Assembly (NCBI GenBank): GCA_050305935.1
Contig: JBNLGG010000039.1
Coordinates: forward strand, 1-39,529
Origin: CAJXNP01 sp050305935
GTDB lineage: Bacteria > Bacteroidota > Bacteroidia > Cytophagales > Cyclobacteriaceae
DNA: 39,529 nt
Direction of reading: 5' to 3'
This document shows positions 15,665-23,771 of the stretch, in pieces. The notes below the pieces were generated by a model that did no database searches, was not told where the DNA came from, and saw only the letters and a program-made list of their open reading frames with translations. The position numbers and the translations under genes are program-made. Position 1 is the stretch's first letter. Every line of letters begins with the position of its first letter.

Positions 15665-15723
15665 AAAATCTCACCACAGGCAACATAGTAACATGCACAA
15701 CTTTTTCAGGACAATTCCCCGTC

Positions 15724-15757
15724 TGGCCAATTCAACTAATTGGCCATTTTTTATTCT
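15724..15757 (+). terminator. Rho-independent terminator after the PorP/SprF-like gene
   Basis: TGGCCAATT (15724-15732) and AATTGGCCA (15738-15746) form a perfect 9-bp stem with a 5-nt loop, followed by TTTTTTATT. It also ends about 10 bp before the next dyad operator. Confidence 0.93.
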
Positions 15758-15767
15758 TCCCCTGACC

Positions 15768-15782
15768 TAGGTAAAAAACCTA
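15768..15782. promoter_or_regulatory. Perfect dyad operator TAGGT-N5-ACCTA upstream of the sorting-domain gene
   Basis: TAGGT-AAAAA-ACCTA is an exact inverted repeat, about 80 bp before the ATG at 15862. The promoter is less clear: TTTG (15790-15793), 19 or 20 bp, then TAAATGGG is a partial match to the consensus. Confidence 0.55.
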
Positions 15783-15861
15783 AAATTTCATTTGACAATA
15801 ACTCTGAGGGAAATAAATGGGATTGGTGTGAAATTCACATTAAATTAATAACTACAGAACA

Positions 15862-16299
15862 ATGTTGATGCGAATAACGATCACCTTAATTTTAGCATTT
15901 GCTACTATGAATAATTCCTTTTCGCAAGAAAACGAAAACCCTCCATCTGAGTACCGGATTGTGGCCACTGCATATTCAGATCCTTCACTGGAGAGTGTAT
16001 CAAACGAAATCGATCTGTACCTTCCCATGAGAATATATTTCCCCTCCGCTTTTACCCCTAATGGCGATGGACTAAATGACACTTTTGGGGTTATAGGTGA
16101 AGGCATTGAAGCTTATCAACTTACAGTTTACAATCGTTGGGGAGAAATCATCTTTACGTCAAAAAACCGCAACAAAAAATGGGACGGCTCCTACCAGGGA
16201 AAACCTGTTCCTCTTGGCGAATACAATTATGAACTCATCGCCTACGGAAAAGAATTTGGTGAAGTTTTTACTACCGGAAGTGTAATGGTTATCAACTGA
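15862..16299 (+). CDS. Stand-alone T9SS type B sorting domain (gliding motility-associated C-terminal domain) protein
   Basis: 145 residues: signal peptide (cleavage near residue 22, after FSQ), a short stretch YRIVATAYSDPSLESVSNEI, then a complete type B sorting domain from about residue 58 to the end. Recognisable motifs are FPSAFTPNGDGLNDTF, YNRWGEIIF, KWDG and VPLGEYNYEL. Such domains normally form the last 85-90 residues of very large adhesins and target them for T9SS export and surface attachment. Here the domain is almost the entire protein. The stretch before it looks like the second half of the fibronectin-like domain that usually precedes it. The PKD giant starts 16 bp downstream and lacks such a domain, so the two genes are one operon. 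Confidence 0.9.
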   Translation: MLMRITITLILAFATMNNSFSQENENPPSEYRIVATAYSDPSLESVSNEIDLYLPMRIYFPSAFTPNGDGLNDTFGVIGEGIEAYQLTVYNRWGEIIFTSKNRNKKWDGSYQGKPVPLGEYNYELIAYGKEFGEVFTTGSVMVIN

Positions 16300-16315
16300 A
16301 CACCTGAAATCCTCT

Positions 16316-19300
16316 ATGAACCCACTTTTAAAAAAAACTATTCTTTTAGTTATATTAACCGGAGCCGCTTGCCTCCCCCTTTATTCCCAACAGAACGAGC
16401 ACATTTCGGCATCTGAAACCTCCGGATGCCTTCCTTTGAGTGTTTCATTTTCCACCTCCCACAAGGGAGCAGACTCCTATACATGGAAATTTAGTAACGG
16501 GGTAACTTCCAAAGAGGAAACTCCTACCATTTTATTTGAAAAAGCCGGCACCTATGATGTAGCGTTGATAGTGGAGGATGACGTAAATGGCGTACAGGAA
16601 TTTTCCATAACCGGCATGATACAGGTAGCAGAAAAGCCAAAGGCAGATTTTTCAATGGCTACCAATGCCTTTTGCAGCAATGACGTCATATCATTTACCA
16701 ACAAGTCCCTCAATGCCACCAGCTATCTCTGGGATTTTGGTGATGGTACTTTCTCTAATGATGCACACCCCACACACACATATACCCGGTCAGGGGATTT
16801 CATTGTATCACTCATTGCCTACAATGGCCACGACTGTTCAGATATAAAAGTAAGCGCCAGCATGATAAAAGTATACCAGGTAGAGGAGTTTGACTTTACC
16901 GCTGATAACCCGACAGCTTGCGAAAATGATGCTACTATTTCCTTTGCGGTAAACAAACCATTTAGTGCATATCGGTGGAATTTTGGCGACAGCACCTCTT
17001 CTACTGTAGCCGCGCCAATCCATCATTACTCTAACCCGGGAACGCGCCCCGTCTCCCTGACCGTGACCGATAGCCGTGGTTGCCGGGCCACCCTTACCAA
17101 AGAAGAATTCATAACAATCCATCAACTGCAGGAACTGAAAATCGATGTATCAGATACTGTTGTTTGTCGAGGTCAGTCGATTGATTTTCTTAACCAAACA
17201 AGATCAACAAAATCAATTGATTGGCACTTAAGTAATGGGTTTACATCGAGCGAACCAAATTTTACTTTTTCTTTCGACACCGCCGGATATTATAGCCTGG
17301 GGGTAACCCATCTTGATAGAAATGGCTGTACACAGTCATCCACTTTCCCTAACTTAATACAGGTGGTCAATACGGAAAAAGCGCGGATTGACATCTCGTC
17401 GACTGAAGGCTGCGCACCACTGACCGTGACCTTCAATAACACAACTTCCGATGCTATCGCCTATAGTTGGGAGATTGGCAATAAGACTTACAGTGACAAA
17501 TCATTTTCATTGACTTTTGAAGAAGCGGGGGTAATCTCATTAACCTCGATCACCACACATGCCGGAGGCTGTATCTCTACCAAAAGACTTGACAGCGCGG
17601 TCGTCGTCCATCTATCAAACGTCACCGCCCAGGCGAGCGTCACATCCGGATGTGCTCCTTTAACCACCTCCTTCTCGTTGTCCCGCGATGACTTTGCCGA
17701 CTTGACCTGGCATTTTGGAGACGGTCATACGTCAAATGAAGCAAGCCCGGTGAAAGTCTTTGACACACCAGGGCGATTTAATGTTTATGCCACTTTTACC
17801 AATGAATATGGATGTTTTGATACCATCCGTACGGATGGAGCCATCCATGTTTTTGCCAATACCATCACCTTTGACACACCGGATACCATTCGAATTTGTG
17901 CATTTGAAGAAGTTGCTTTTACAGGTAAAATGGGAAAAGACACCTGGACTTGGAACTTCGGCGATGGAAACTCCTCCCCCGATAAAAACCCGATACATCA
18001 ATTTACCAGGCCTGGCATCTATCATGTTCAGCTTCAAACGTTAAATGCCCACGGATGCCCCGTGACCATCAACGACTACAATATCATTAAAGTTAATGGG
18101 GTTGAAAATTCAGATTTTAATTATTCGGTGAGCATTTGCCCGGATAAGTTCGTGAGCTTCGAAGGTGTCACAGATGGTGACGTTTCCTATCATTGGAATT
18201 TCGGCGATGGTTCCATCGAAAAGGGTCAGACGCCAGACCACGACTACACGGACGACGGATACTACCAGGTGACACTGACCACAACTGATGCATATGGTTG
18301 TAAAATGATCAAAGCAAAAACGATCCTGGTCGACTTTGAAGCAACCTGCATCAAAGATATGATTGCAAAAGGTGTTTTGGATAGTTCTGCCCTGATCCTG
18401 GATTCGATCATATATAAATACGATCCGGTTCCCCAGATTGAAGCATGTTCCGCTCCCTTTGAGATTACGTTTCAAAATCCAAGGGAAAAAGCCTCAGCCT
18501 GGTTGTGGCAATTTGGTGATGGAAATACATCCGAAGAAGTACATCCTACACACATTTACGAAGATCCGGGAGAGTATTTTGTCACCCTGATATCGCATTT
18601 GAAAGACGGGACAGTAGACACGGCCAGCTCTCTCATCCAGGTAATTATAAATGACCAAAAAGTAGATTTCACTTTCAAAACCACTAACTCTTGTCACGAG
18701 TTCCTTGTAGCATTTCAAGACATTTCAGAAAATGCTGTTGAATGGAGTTGGGCCTTTGGCAACGACAACATCTCCTCACTTCAGCATCCTGAAGAAACCT
18801 ACGTAGAAGATGGTATATACCAGGTAAACCTGGTAAGCACCAATGATAAGGGCTGTAGCAAACGAACCATCCACAATGTCTCCATCGGTGACCCTAACTA
18901 TTTTTTCAGCTACGATTCAGAGCTCTGCGGAGGAGATACGCTTTCTGTAACACATAATATCGACGGATATAAATCATACATCTGGAGTTTTGGAGACGGA
19001 ACAAATTATACCGGTAAATTCCCAAAACATGTCTATGATACCAGCGGAACCTTTCAACTCCAACTGCGGGCGATAGGTCAGGACGATTGTGAGCGCATCT
19101 TTAATCCCGCAAGAAACATTGTGGTCAATAGTCCGGTAGCCGATTTTGAGATAAATGGGAATACCACAGGCTGTGGTACCCTGGAAGTAGCGTTTACCAA
19201 TCTGTCAAAAAAAGCATCCAGATGGTTTTGGGACTTTGGGAATGGGGTGACATCTACTGAAAAAGACCCGACAGTAACTTTTAGCTCAGGAACATTTTCC

Positions 19301-21622
19301 GTAAGCCTGACGGCTTTTTTTGGAAACTGCTCCTCATCAATTACCAGGGAAAGCATTGTGACCGTGGAAGAAATGCAGGCGGTTTTTAGTTTTACGCAAG
19401 ATCAGATCTGCTTCCCCGTTACGGTTCAATTTTCAGATGAGTCACCTGAGGCGGTCGAATGGCAGTGGAATTTAGGAGACGGAACAATATCAACGGAAAA
19501 AGACCCGGTACACACTTATTTCGAAGTACCGGCTAAAAAAATATCGCTCACCGTTAAAAACAATAACGGATGCAAATCCACTATAAGCAACGATGGGCCA
19601 ATTTTTTACGAATCGAATTTTGAAGCGGATGTCGTTAACGGATGTATTCCACTTGACGTTGCTTTCAGCGACCTTTCCGAAGGCGCGACAAGCTGGCACT
19701 GGGATTTTGGCGATGGGTCAACATCTACCATACAGCATCCCCTCCATACATATCAGAAAACCGGGGTCTACACGGTATCATTAGTAACAACATCACTAAC
19801 GGGGTGTGCGGACACCATCATCATGGAAAATTATATTTCTGCAGGATTGATTGAAGAAGGATTTTCCGTAAAGTTGCCGCCATCACTGTGCTCCCCGCTT
19901 ATCGCAGAATTTAAGAACGAAACATCCGGCGCTACCACCTACGAGTGGGATTTTGGAGACGGAGCTTCGTCAAGCCTGAAAGAACCAGTGCATGTTTACT
20001 CGCAGGTAGGTACGTTTAATGTCCAACTCATTGCCAGTGATAGCCTGGGGTGTATTGATACCATCCGGCATAATGACCTGGTAACAACCCTGGGACCCGA
20101 GGCGGACTATATTTTGTCCGATTCTATCTTGTGTCATCCTCAGGCCTTCCAAATCCAGGACAAATCTGCGACAGCTGTTAAGTGGGAATGGTACTTTGGC
20201 GATGGAAATATTTCATCGGATCAAAACCCCATTCACCAGTACAAAGAACCCGGGGCATACAGCATCGCACTGATAGCTACCGACCAGCATGGATGCGAGG
20301 AACTTAAAACATTCGATTCTGTTCGTGTTTATAAAACTCCGGAAGCTAAGTTTTCCGTCGACCGGCTGGAATTTTGTAACCCTGCCGCCATAAAGATTAC
20401 GAATGAAACAGAAAACCGACAGGCAGCTACATTTTCCTGGAACCTGGGGCAAAACTATATGTACACGGAGGAAAATCCTGTAATGGAAGGAGTAGAACCC
20501 GGATCCTATCAATTGTCACTCACAGCCACGAATATGTCGGCTTGCTCTAATACATTCACCCTGGAAGAAATTATTTGGGTACGCGATACTTTTCACTTGA
20601 AAGAACCCAATGTGTTTCAGCTCACCGTATTGCCTCGGGATGAAATCGACATCCAGCTTAGCGCTTATCAGAAAAACAATCTGAAATACCACCTGGTTTA
20701 CAAGAAGTCGGCGATAGAAAATGGTTTTCATCTGGTTGACACAATAAAAAATGGTATGACTACCAGCTACTATGACAGCGATGTCGACACAAGAGAGGTA
20801 GACTATAGCTATAAATTTCAATCCCATGTCTATTGTCAAAGTCCTGTGCCTATCGAGCATCTGAAAACTTATAAATCGATCAACCTGAAAACCAGGGCCA
20901 CCGAATCTGGGATCGTATTGAACTGGACTCCTTATTTAGGCCATACATTTAAAGAATATGCATTACTTAGAAAGATGAGCGGTGCGGAATGGGAGGAGGT
21001 CACCACCGTCCCCTCAAATCAGCGAACATTTACCGACACGGAAGACCTCTGCCCCACCGACTATGAATACACTGTGATCGCACGCAACCTTGACGGACTA
21101 AATTTTCACTCAATAAGTAATAATGCCACAGCCACGCCAGTCAAAAATGTATTTGCTGATCAAAAAGTAGATATTGTGAGAACAACGGTCGTTAACGACC
21201 AGGCAATATTAACTGAATGGAAAGACCCTGAGATTGGTTTTGACAAGGTGCTTTATTATCAAATATGGAGATCTACCGACAGAGAAAACTTTGAAGAGGA
21301 AGGCCAGGCATTTCCTGGCGAAAACAGCTATTATGATACAAATGTCGATGTTCAAAACCTGAGTTATACCTATAAAATATCTGTTATAAACACCTGCGAT
21401 GTAGCCGGAAAGATCAGCAATACCGGAAACTCTATTCTGCTCGAAAAATCCACCGACCAGTACATCAATCAACTTCGATGGAACAGGTATGAAGGCTGGG
21501 AAGAAGGGGTGGGCTTCTACCTGCTCCAAAAAAAGAATGAAAACGGGGAGTGGGAAACAGTGGAGCAATTACCACCCGATAAAACGAATATCACCATTGA
21601 CCTTTCGACCGAGGAAAAATAA
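16316..21622 (+). CDS. Giant PKD-repeat surface protein without a sorting domain
   Basis: 1768 residues with a signal peptide (cleavage near residue 25, LYSQ). By eye there are about 17 PKD-type repeats, each with a W-x-FGDG-like core (for example SYLWDFGDG, WNFGDGNSS, WHWDFGDGS) and a C-x-P start, covering roughly residues 30-1420. Two or three fibronectin III-like domains follow. Homologous giants in Cytophagales end in a type B sorting domain. This one stops in the middle of the last fibronectin-like domain (PDKTNITIDLSTEEK), and the missing part corresponds to what the preceding small gene encodes. A terminator 14 bp after the stop argues against a recent frameshift or misread stop. Likely an extracellular adhesin. 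Confidence 0.92.
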   Translation: MNPLLKKTILLVILTGAACLPLYSQQNEHISASETSGCLPLSVSFSTSHKGADSYTWKFSNGVTSKEETPTILFEKAGTYDVALIVEDDVNGVQEFSITGMIQVAEKPKADFSMATNAFCSNDVISFTNKSLNATSYLWDFGDGTFSNDAHPTHTYTRSGDFIVSLIAYNGHDCSDIKVSASMIKVYQVEEFDFTADNPTACENDATISFAVNKPFSAYRWNFGDSTSSTVAAPIHHYSNPGTRPVSLTVTDSRGCRATLTKEEFITIHQLQELKIDVSDTVVCRGQSIDFLNQTRSTKSIDWHLSNGFTSSEPNFTFSFDTAGYYSLGVTHLDRNGCTQSSTFPNLIQVVNTEKARIDISSTEGCAPLTVTFNNTTSDAIAYSWEIGNKTYSDKSFSLTFEEAGVISLTSITTHAGGCISTKRLDSAVVVHLSNVTAQASVTSGCAPLTTSFSLSRDDFADLTWHFGDGHTSNEASPVKVFDTPGRFNVYATFTNEYGCFDTIRTDGAIHVFANTITFDTPDTIRICAFEEVAFTGKMGKDTWTWNFGDGNSSPDKNPIHQFTRPGIYHVQLQTLNAHGCPVTINDYNIIKVNGVENSDFNYSVSICPDKFVSFEGVTDGDVSYHWNFGDGSIEKGQTPDHDYTDDGYYQVTLTTTDAYGCKMIKAKTILVDFEATCIKDMIAKGVLDSSALILDSIIYKYDPVPQIEACSAPFEITFQNPREKASAWLWQFGDGNTSEEVHPTHIYEDPGEYFVTLISHLKDGTVDTASSLIQVIINDQKVDFTFKTTNSCHEFLVAFQDISENAVEWSWAFGNDNISSLQHPEETYVEDGIYQVNLVSTNDKGCSKRTIHNVSIGDPNYFFSYDSELCGGDTLSVTHNIDGYKSYIWSFGDGTNYTGKFPKHVYDTSGTFQLQLRAIGQDDCERIFNPARNIVVNSPVADFEINGNTTGCGTLEVAFTNLSKKASRWFWDFGNGVTSTEKDPTVTFSSGTFSVSLTAFFGNCSSSITRESIVTVEEMQAVFSFTQDQICFPVTVQFSDESPEAVEWQWNLGDGTISTEKDPVHTYFEVPAKKISLTVKNNNGCKSTISNDGPIFYESNFEADVVNGCIPLDVAFSDLSEGATSWHWDFGDGSTSTIQHPLHTYQKTGVYTVSLVTTSLTGCADTIIMENYISAGLIEEGFSVKLPPSLCSPLIAEFKNETSGATTYEWDFGDGASSSLKEPVHVYSQVGTFNVQLIASDSLGCIDTIRHNDLVTTLGPEADYILSDSILCHPQAFQIQDKSATAVKWEWYFGDGNISSDQNPIHQYKEPGAYSIALIATDQHGCEELKTFDSVRVYKTPEAKFSVDRLEFCNPAAIKITNETENRQAATFSWNLGQNYMYTEENPVMEGVEPGSYQLSLTATNMSACSNTFTLEEIIWVRDTFHLKEPNVFQLTVLPRDEIDIQLSAYQKNNLKYHLVYKKSAIENGFHLVDTIKNGMTTSYYDSDVDTREVDYSYKFQSHVYCQSPVPIEHLKTYKSINLKTRATESGIVLNWTPYLGHTFKEYALLRKMSGAEWEEVTTVPSNQRTFTDTEDLCPTDYEYTVIARNLDGLNFHSISNNATATPVKNVFADQKVDIVRTTVVNDQAILTEWKDPEIGFDKVLYYQIWRSTDRENFEEEGQAFPGENSYYDTNVDVQNLSYTYKISVINTCDVAGKISNTGNSILLEKSTDQYINQLRWNRYEGWEEGVGFYLLQKKNENGEWETVEQLPPDKTNITIDLSTEEK

Positions 21623-21635
21623 TCCCATCAAAAAC

Positions 21636-21676
21636 AGTGATGGATCACCAATATTCATCACTAGCCTTTTTTGTTT
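21636..21676 (+). terminator. Rho-independent terminator after the PKD gene
   Basis: AGTGATGGA (21636-21644) pairs with TTCATCACT (21654-21662), 9 bp with one G-U, followed after 4 nt by TTTTTTG and more T-rich sequence. Confidence 0.82.
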
Positions 21677-21859
21677 GTTTTTGTATTTATATTCTATTTA
21701 ATATTTGAGTCAAATAATTGAATTTGCACTTCATTAAATGTAAATTAATTGATAATCAAATAATACCACAATTTCACCAGCCTTAAAACCGATTGTTATG
21801 AATCGATATTTTAAAAACTAAATAATCTGTTTTCCCTGATTTTTTAGTTTCTAAATTCT

Positions 21860-21874
21860 TGGGTTTATAACGTA
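21860..21874. promoter_or_regulatory. Weak dyad TGGGT-N5-ACGTA before the LuxR-type regulator gene
   Basis: Two mismatches to TAGGT-N5-ACCTA, one in each half-site. It overlaps a TATATTTT that could serve as -7 element, 33 bp before the ATG at 21908. If real it could mediate autoregulation. The stretch 21677-21859 otherwise holds only AT-rich sequence and a short inverted repeat CGATT-N6-AATCG at 21790-21805. Confidence 0.25.
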
Positions 21875-21907
21875 TATTTTTCTGTTTTACGAAAGAAAAC
21901 AACACAC

Positions 21908-22555
21908 ATGGAACCTACAAAACTACTATTGGTCGATGATCATAAAATGGTAAGAGAAGGTCTGAAATCGGTCCTTGAAAAAGAAGGCTTTAAAATCGTA
22001 GCTCAGGCCAATAACGGAATCGAGGCCCTCAACATTCTAAAGGTATCAAGAGTGGATATTGTACTGACTGACATCAATATGCCTAAAATGGACGGTGTGG
22101 AATTGATGAGAAACATTAAGGCGGAATACCCCGATCAAAAAGTAATTGCTCTTACCATGCTAGGTGAAAACCAGCACATAAAACAAATGCTGAAAGCAGG
22201 GGCGTCTGGCTACTTGTTAAAAAACAGTAGCATCAGGGAAATAAAAAGCGCTATTGAGGAGGTGATGATCGGAAAAATATACTATTCCCATGAAGTCACG
22301 CAAATTGTCATGGATAACCTTATGGGAAAAAAAGGCTCGAATATGGTGGTGGACATCCCCTTATCCACGCGGGAATTAGAAGTATTACACCTGATCATAA
22401 AGGAATATTCCAATCAGGAAATAGCAGATAAACTTTTCATTAGTACGCGCACGGTAGATGCCCATAAAAGAAACCTTCTGGAAAAGACCGGCTCGAAAAA
22501 CATCGCGGGGCTTGTGGTCTATGCCGTGGAAAAAAGGCTATTTGAAGATGTTTGA
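21908..22555 (+). CDS. NarL/LuxR-family response regulator
   Basis: 215 residues: receiver domain (1-120) with acidic pair D10/D11, phosphoacceptor D55 in VLTDINMPKMDG and the conserved Lys in YLLKNSS. A linker and a LuxR-type helix-turn-helix follow (about 150-210: LSTRELEVLHLI, NQEIADKLFISTRTVDAHKRNLLEKTG). It is a transcription factor activated by phosphorylation. The natural partner type is a HisKA_3 kinase, and one is encoded two genes downstream. It heads the signalling block and is a candidate for binding the dyad operators in this window. Confidence 0.95.
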   Translation: MEPTKLLLVDDHKMVREGLKSVLEKEGFKIVAQANNGIEALNILKVSRVDIVLTDINMPKMDGVELMRNIKAEYPDQKVIALTMLGENQHIKQMLKAGASGYLLKNSSIREIKSAIEEVMIGKIYYSHEVTQIVMDNLMGKKGSNMVVDIPLSTRELEVLHLIIKEYSNQEIADKLFISTRTVDAHKRNLLEKTGSKNIAGLVVYAVEKRLFEDV

Positions 22556-22587
22556 GCAAATCCCTTACCTCATTCTAAAATGCTGAA

Positions 22588-22602
22588 TAGGCAATTTACC
22601 TA
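22588..22602. promoter_or_regulatory. Dyad TAGGC-N5-ACCTA before a histidine kinase gene
   Basis: One mismatch to the shared operator. It lies in the 64-bp gap after the LuxR-type regulator and only 17 bp before the ATG at 22620, or 56 bp before an alternative ATG at 22659. Confidence 0.35.
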
Positions 22603-22619
22603 ATCAATTGTAACACAAA

Positions 22620-23771
22620 ATGACAAGATTTACATCGATCATAATACTGCATCCTGATATGGTATTTGCCAATGACATAAAACCAGCCCTGAAGATCGCT
22701 CTTGTGTTTTTGTTGGCATCACTGGTCTATATTTTCTTAAGCGACCAGTTGATTATTTGGAGTAACAGGGTGATAAACCTGCCTCAGGCGACATCTATCC
22801 AAACGATAAAAGGCTCGCTCTATGTTTTTGCTTTTTCAATCCTTTTGTTTTTCATTTCAAGGCACTACCTGTCGAAGGCAACTTCCGCGCAAAACAAGCT
22901 AACTGAATACAAGGAACAACTAGAAGAGATCGTAAGGACAAGGACAAGGGAACTTGAGAAGAAAACCTTAAAACTAAAAATCTCCCAAAAATCCCTCCAG
23001 GAAACGATTGAAGAATTAAACCTCACAACATCCCGACTCAGGGAGGCAAATAGACAATTGGAAGAATCCAATAAGGAACTGGAGGCCTTCTCCTACACGG
23101 TATCACATGACCTTAGAGCTCCGCTTAGAAGCATAAACGGTTTTAGTAAAGTGATCATAGAAGATTTTCAAAAAGACATGGACGGCACATGCCTCGATTA
23201 TTTTCAGCGAATCATCAGTAATTCCGCTAAAATGGAAGAGCTTATAAATGAGATCCTAAAGCTTTCCAGGATATCAAGTAACCCGATGCTTTTGGAACAA
23301 GTGAATATCACAGACATCACAAAAAAAATAGAAACGGAGCTGCGGCAATCAGATCCTGACAGGCAATTCAATATGAAAATTCAGGAAGGCATTACTGTGC
23401 AAGGCGACAAAAACCTGATGCAAATAATGATGTACAACCTCATTGAAAACGCCTGGAAATTCACAAAATACCAGCCATCGGCCAACATTGAGGTGGGAAG
23501 TTCCAAACAAAAAGATAAAGAGATCCTTTTTGTGAAAGATAACGGTATAGGCTTTGACATGAAAGATGTCGAAAAACTGTTTCAGCCTTTCCACCGCCTA
23601 CAAAACGAAAGCAAGTTTCCAGGAACAGGAATTGGCCTGGCTACCGTGAGTAAAATTGTCAACAGGCACAATGGCTTGATCTGGGCAAAGGCAGGAAAGG
23701 AACATGGCGCTATTTTTTATATACAACTACCACAAAACACCGATGAAACCCAAGACCCATTTAATGATTAA
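22620..23771 (+). CDS. Membrane sensor histidine kinase (HisKA-HATPase)
   Basis: 383 residues: two membrane helices (about 22-41 and 65-80) with a short extracytoplasmic loop, a long coiled coil (about 85-155, rich in KELE/LEES patterns), then a HisKA domain with His163 in YTVSHDLRAPLRSI. The HATPase domain has an N-box (NLIENAWKF), DNGIGFD and GTGIGLATV. No receiver or output domain is attached. The coiled coil linked to this kinase core resembles bacteriophytochrome-type kinases, here without the chromophore domain. It overlaps the next gene by 8 nt (ATGATTAA), so the two are translationally coupled. Confidence 0.93.
   Translation: MTRFTSIIILHPDMVFANDIKPALKIALVFLLASLVYIFLSDQLIIWSNRVINLPQATSIQTIKGSLYVFAFSILLFFISRHYLSKATSAQNKLTEYKEQLEEIVRTRTRELEKKTLKLKISQKSLQETIEELNLTTSRLREANRQLEESNKELEAFSYTVSHDLRAPLRSINGFSKVIIEDFQKDMDGTCLDYFQRIISNSAKMEELINEILKLSRISSNPMLLEQVNITDITKKIETELRQSDPDRQFNMKIQEGITVQGDKNLMQIMMYNLIENAWKFTKYQPSANIEVGSSKQKDKEILFVKDNGIGFDMKDVEKLFQPFHRLQNESKFPGTGIGLATVSKIVNRHNGLIWAKAGKEHGAIFYIQLPQNTDETQDPFND

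Noticed and set aside
21601..21676. Frameshift or stop error truncating the PKD giant
   Set aside because: A good terminator follows the stop by 14 bp and no sorting-domain motif occurs in any frame downstream; the domain is found upstream instead.
21860..21874. TGGGT-N5-ACGTA as a full member of the operator family
   Set aside because: It has two mismatches and overlaps the likely -7 box, unlike the other copies; listed only as a weak site.
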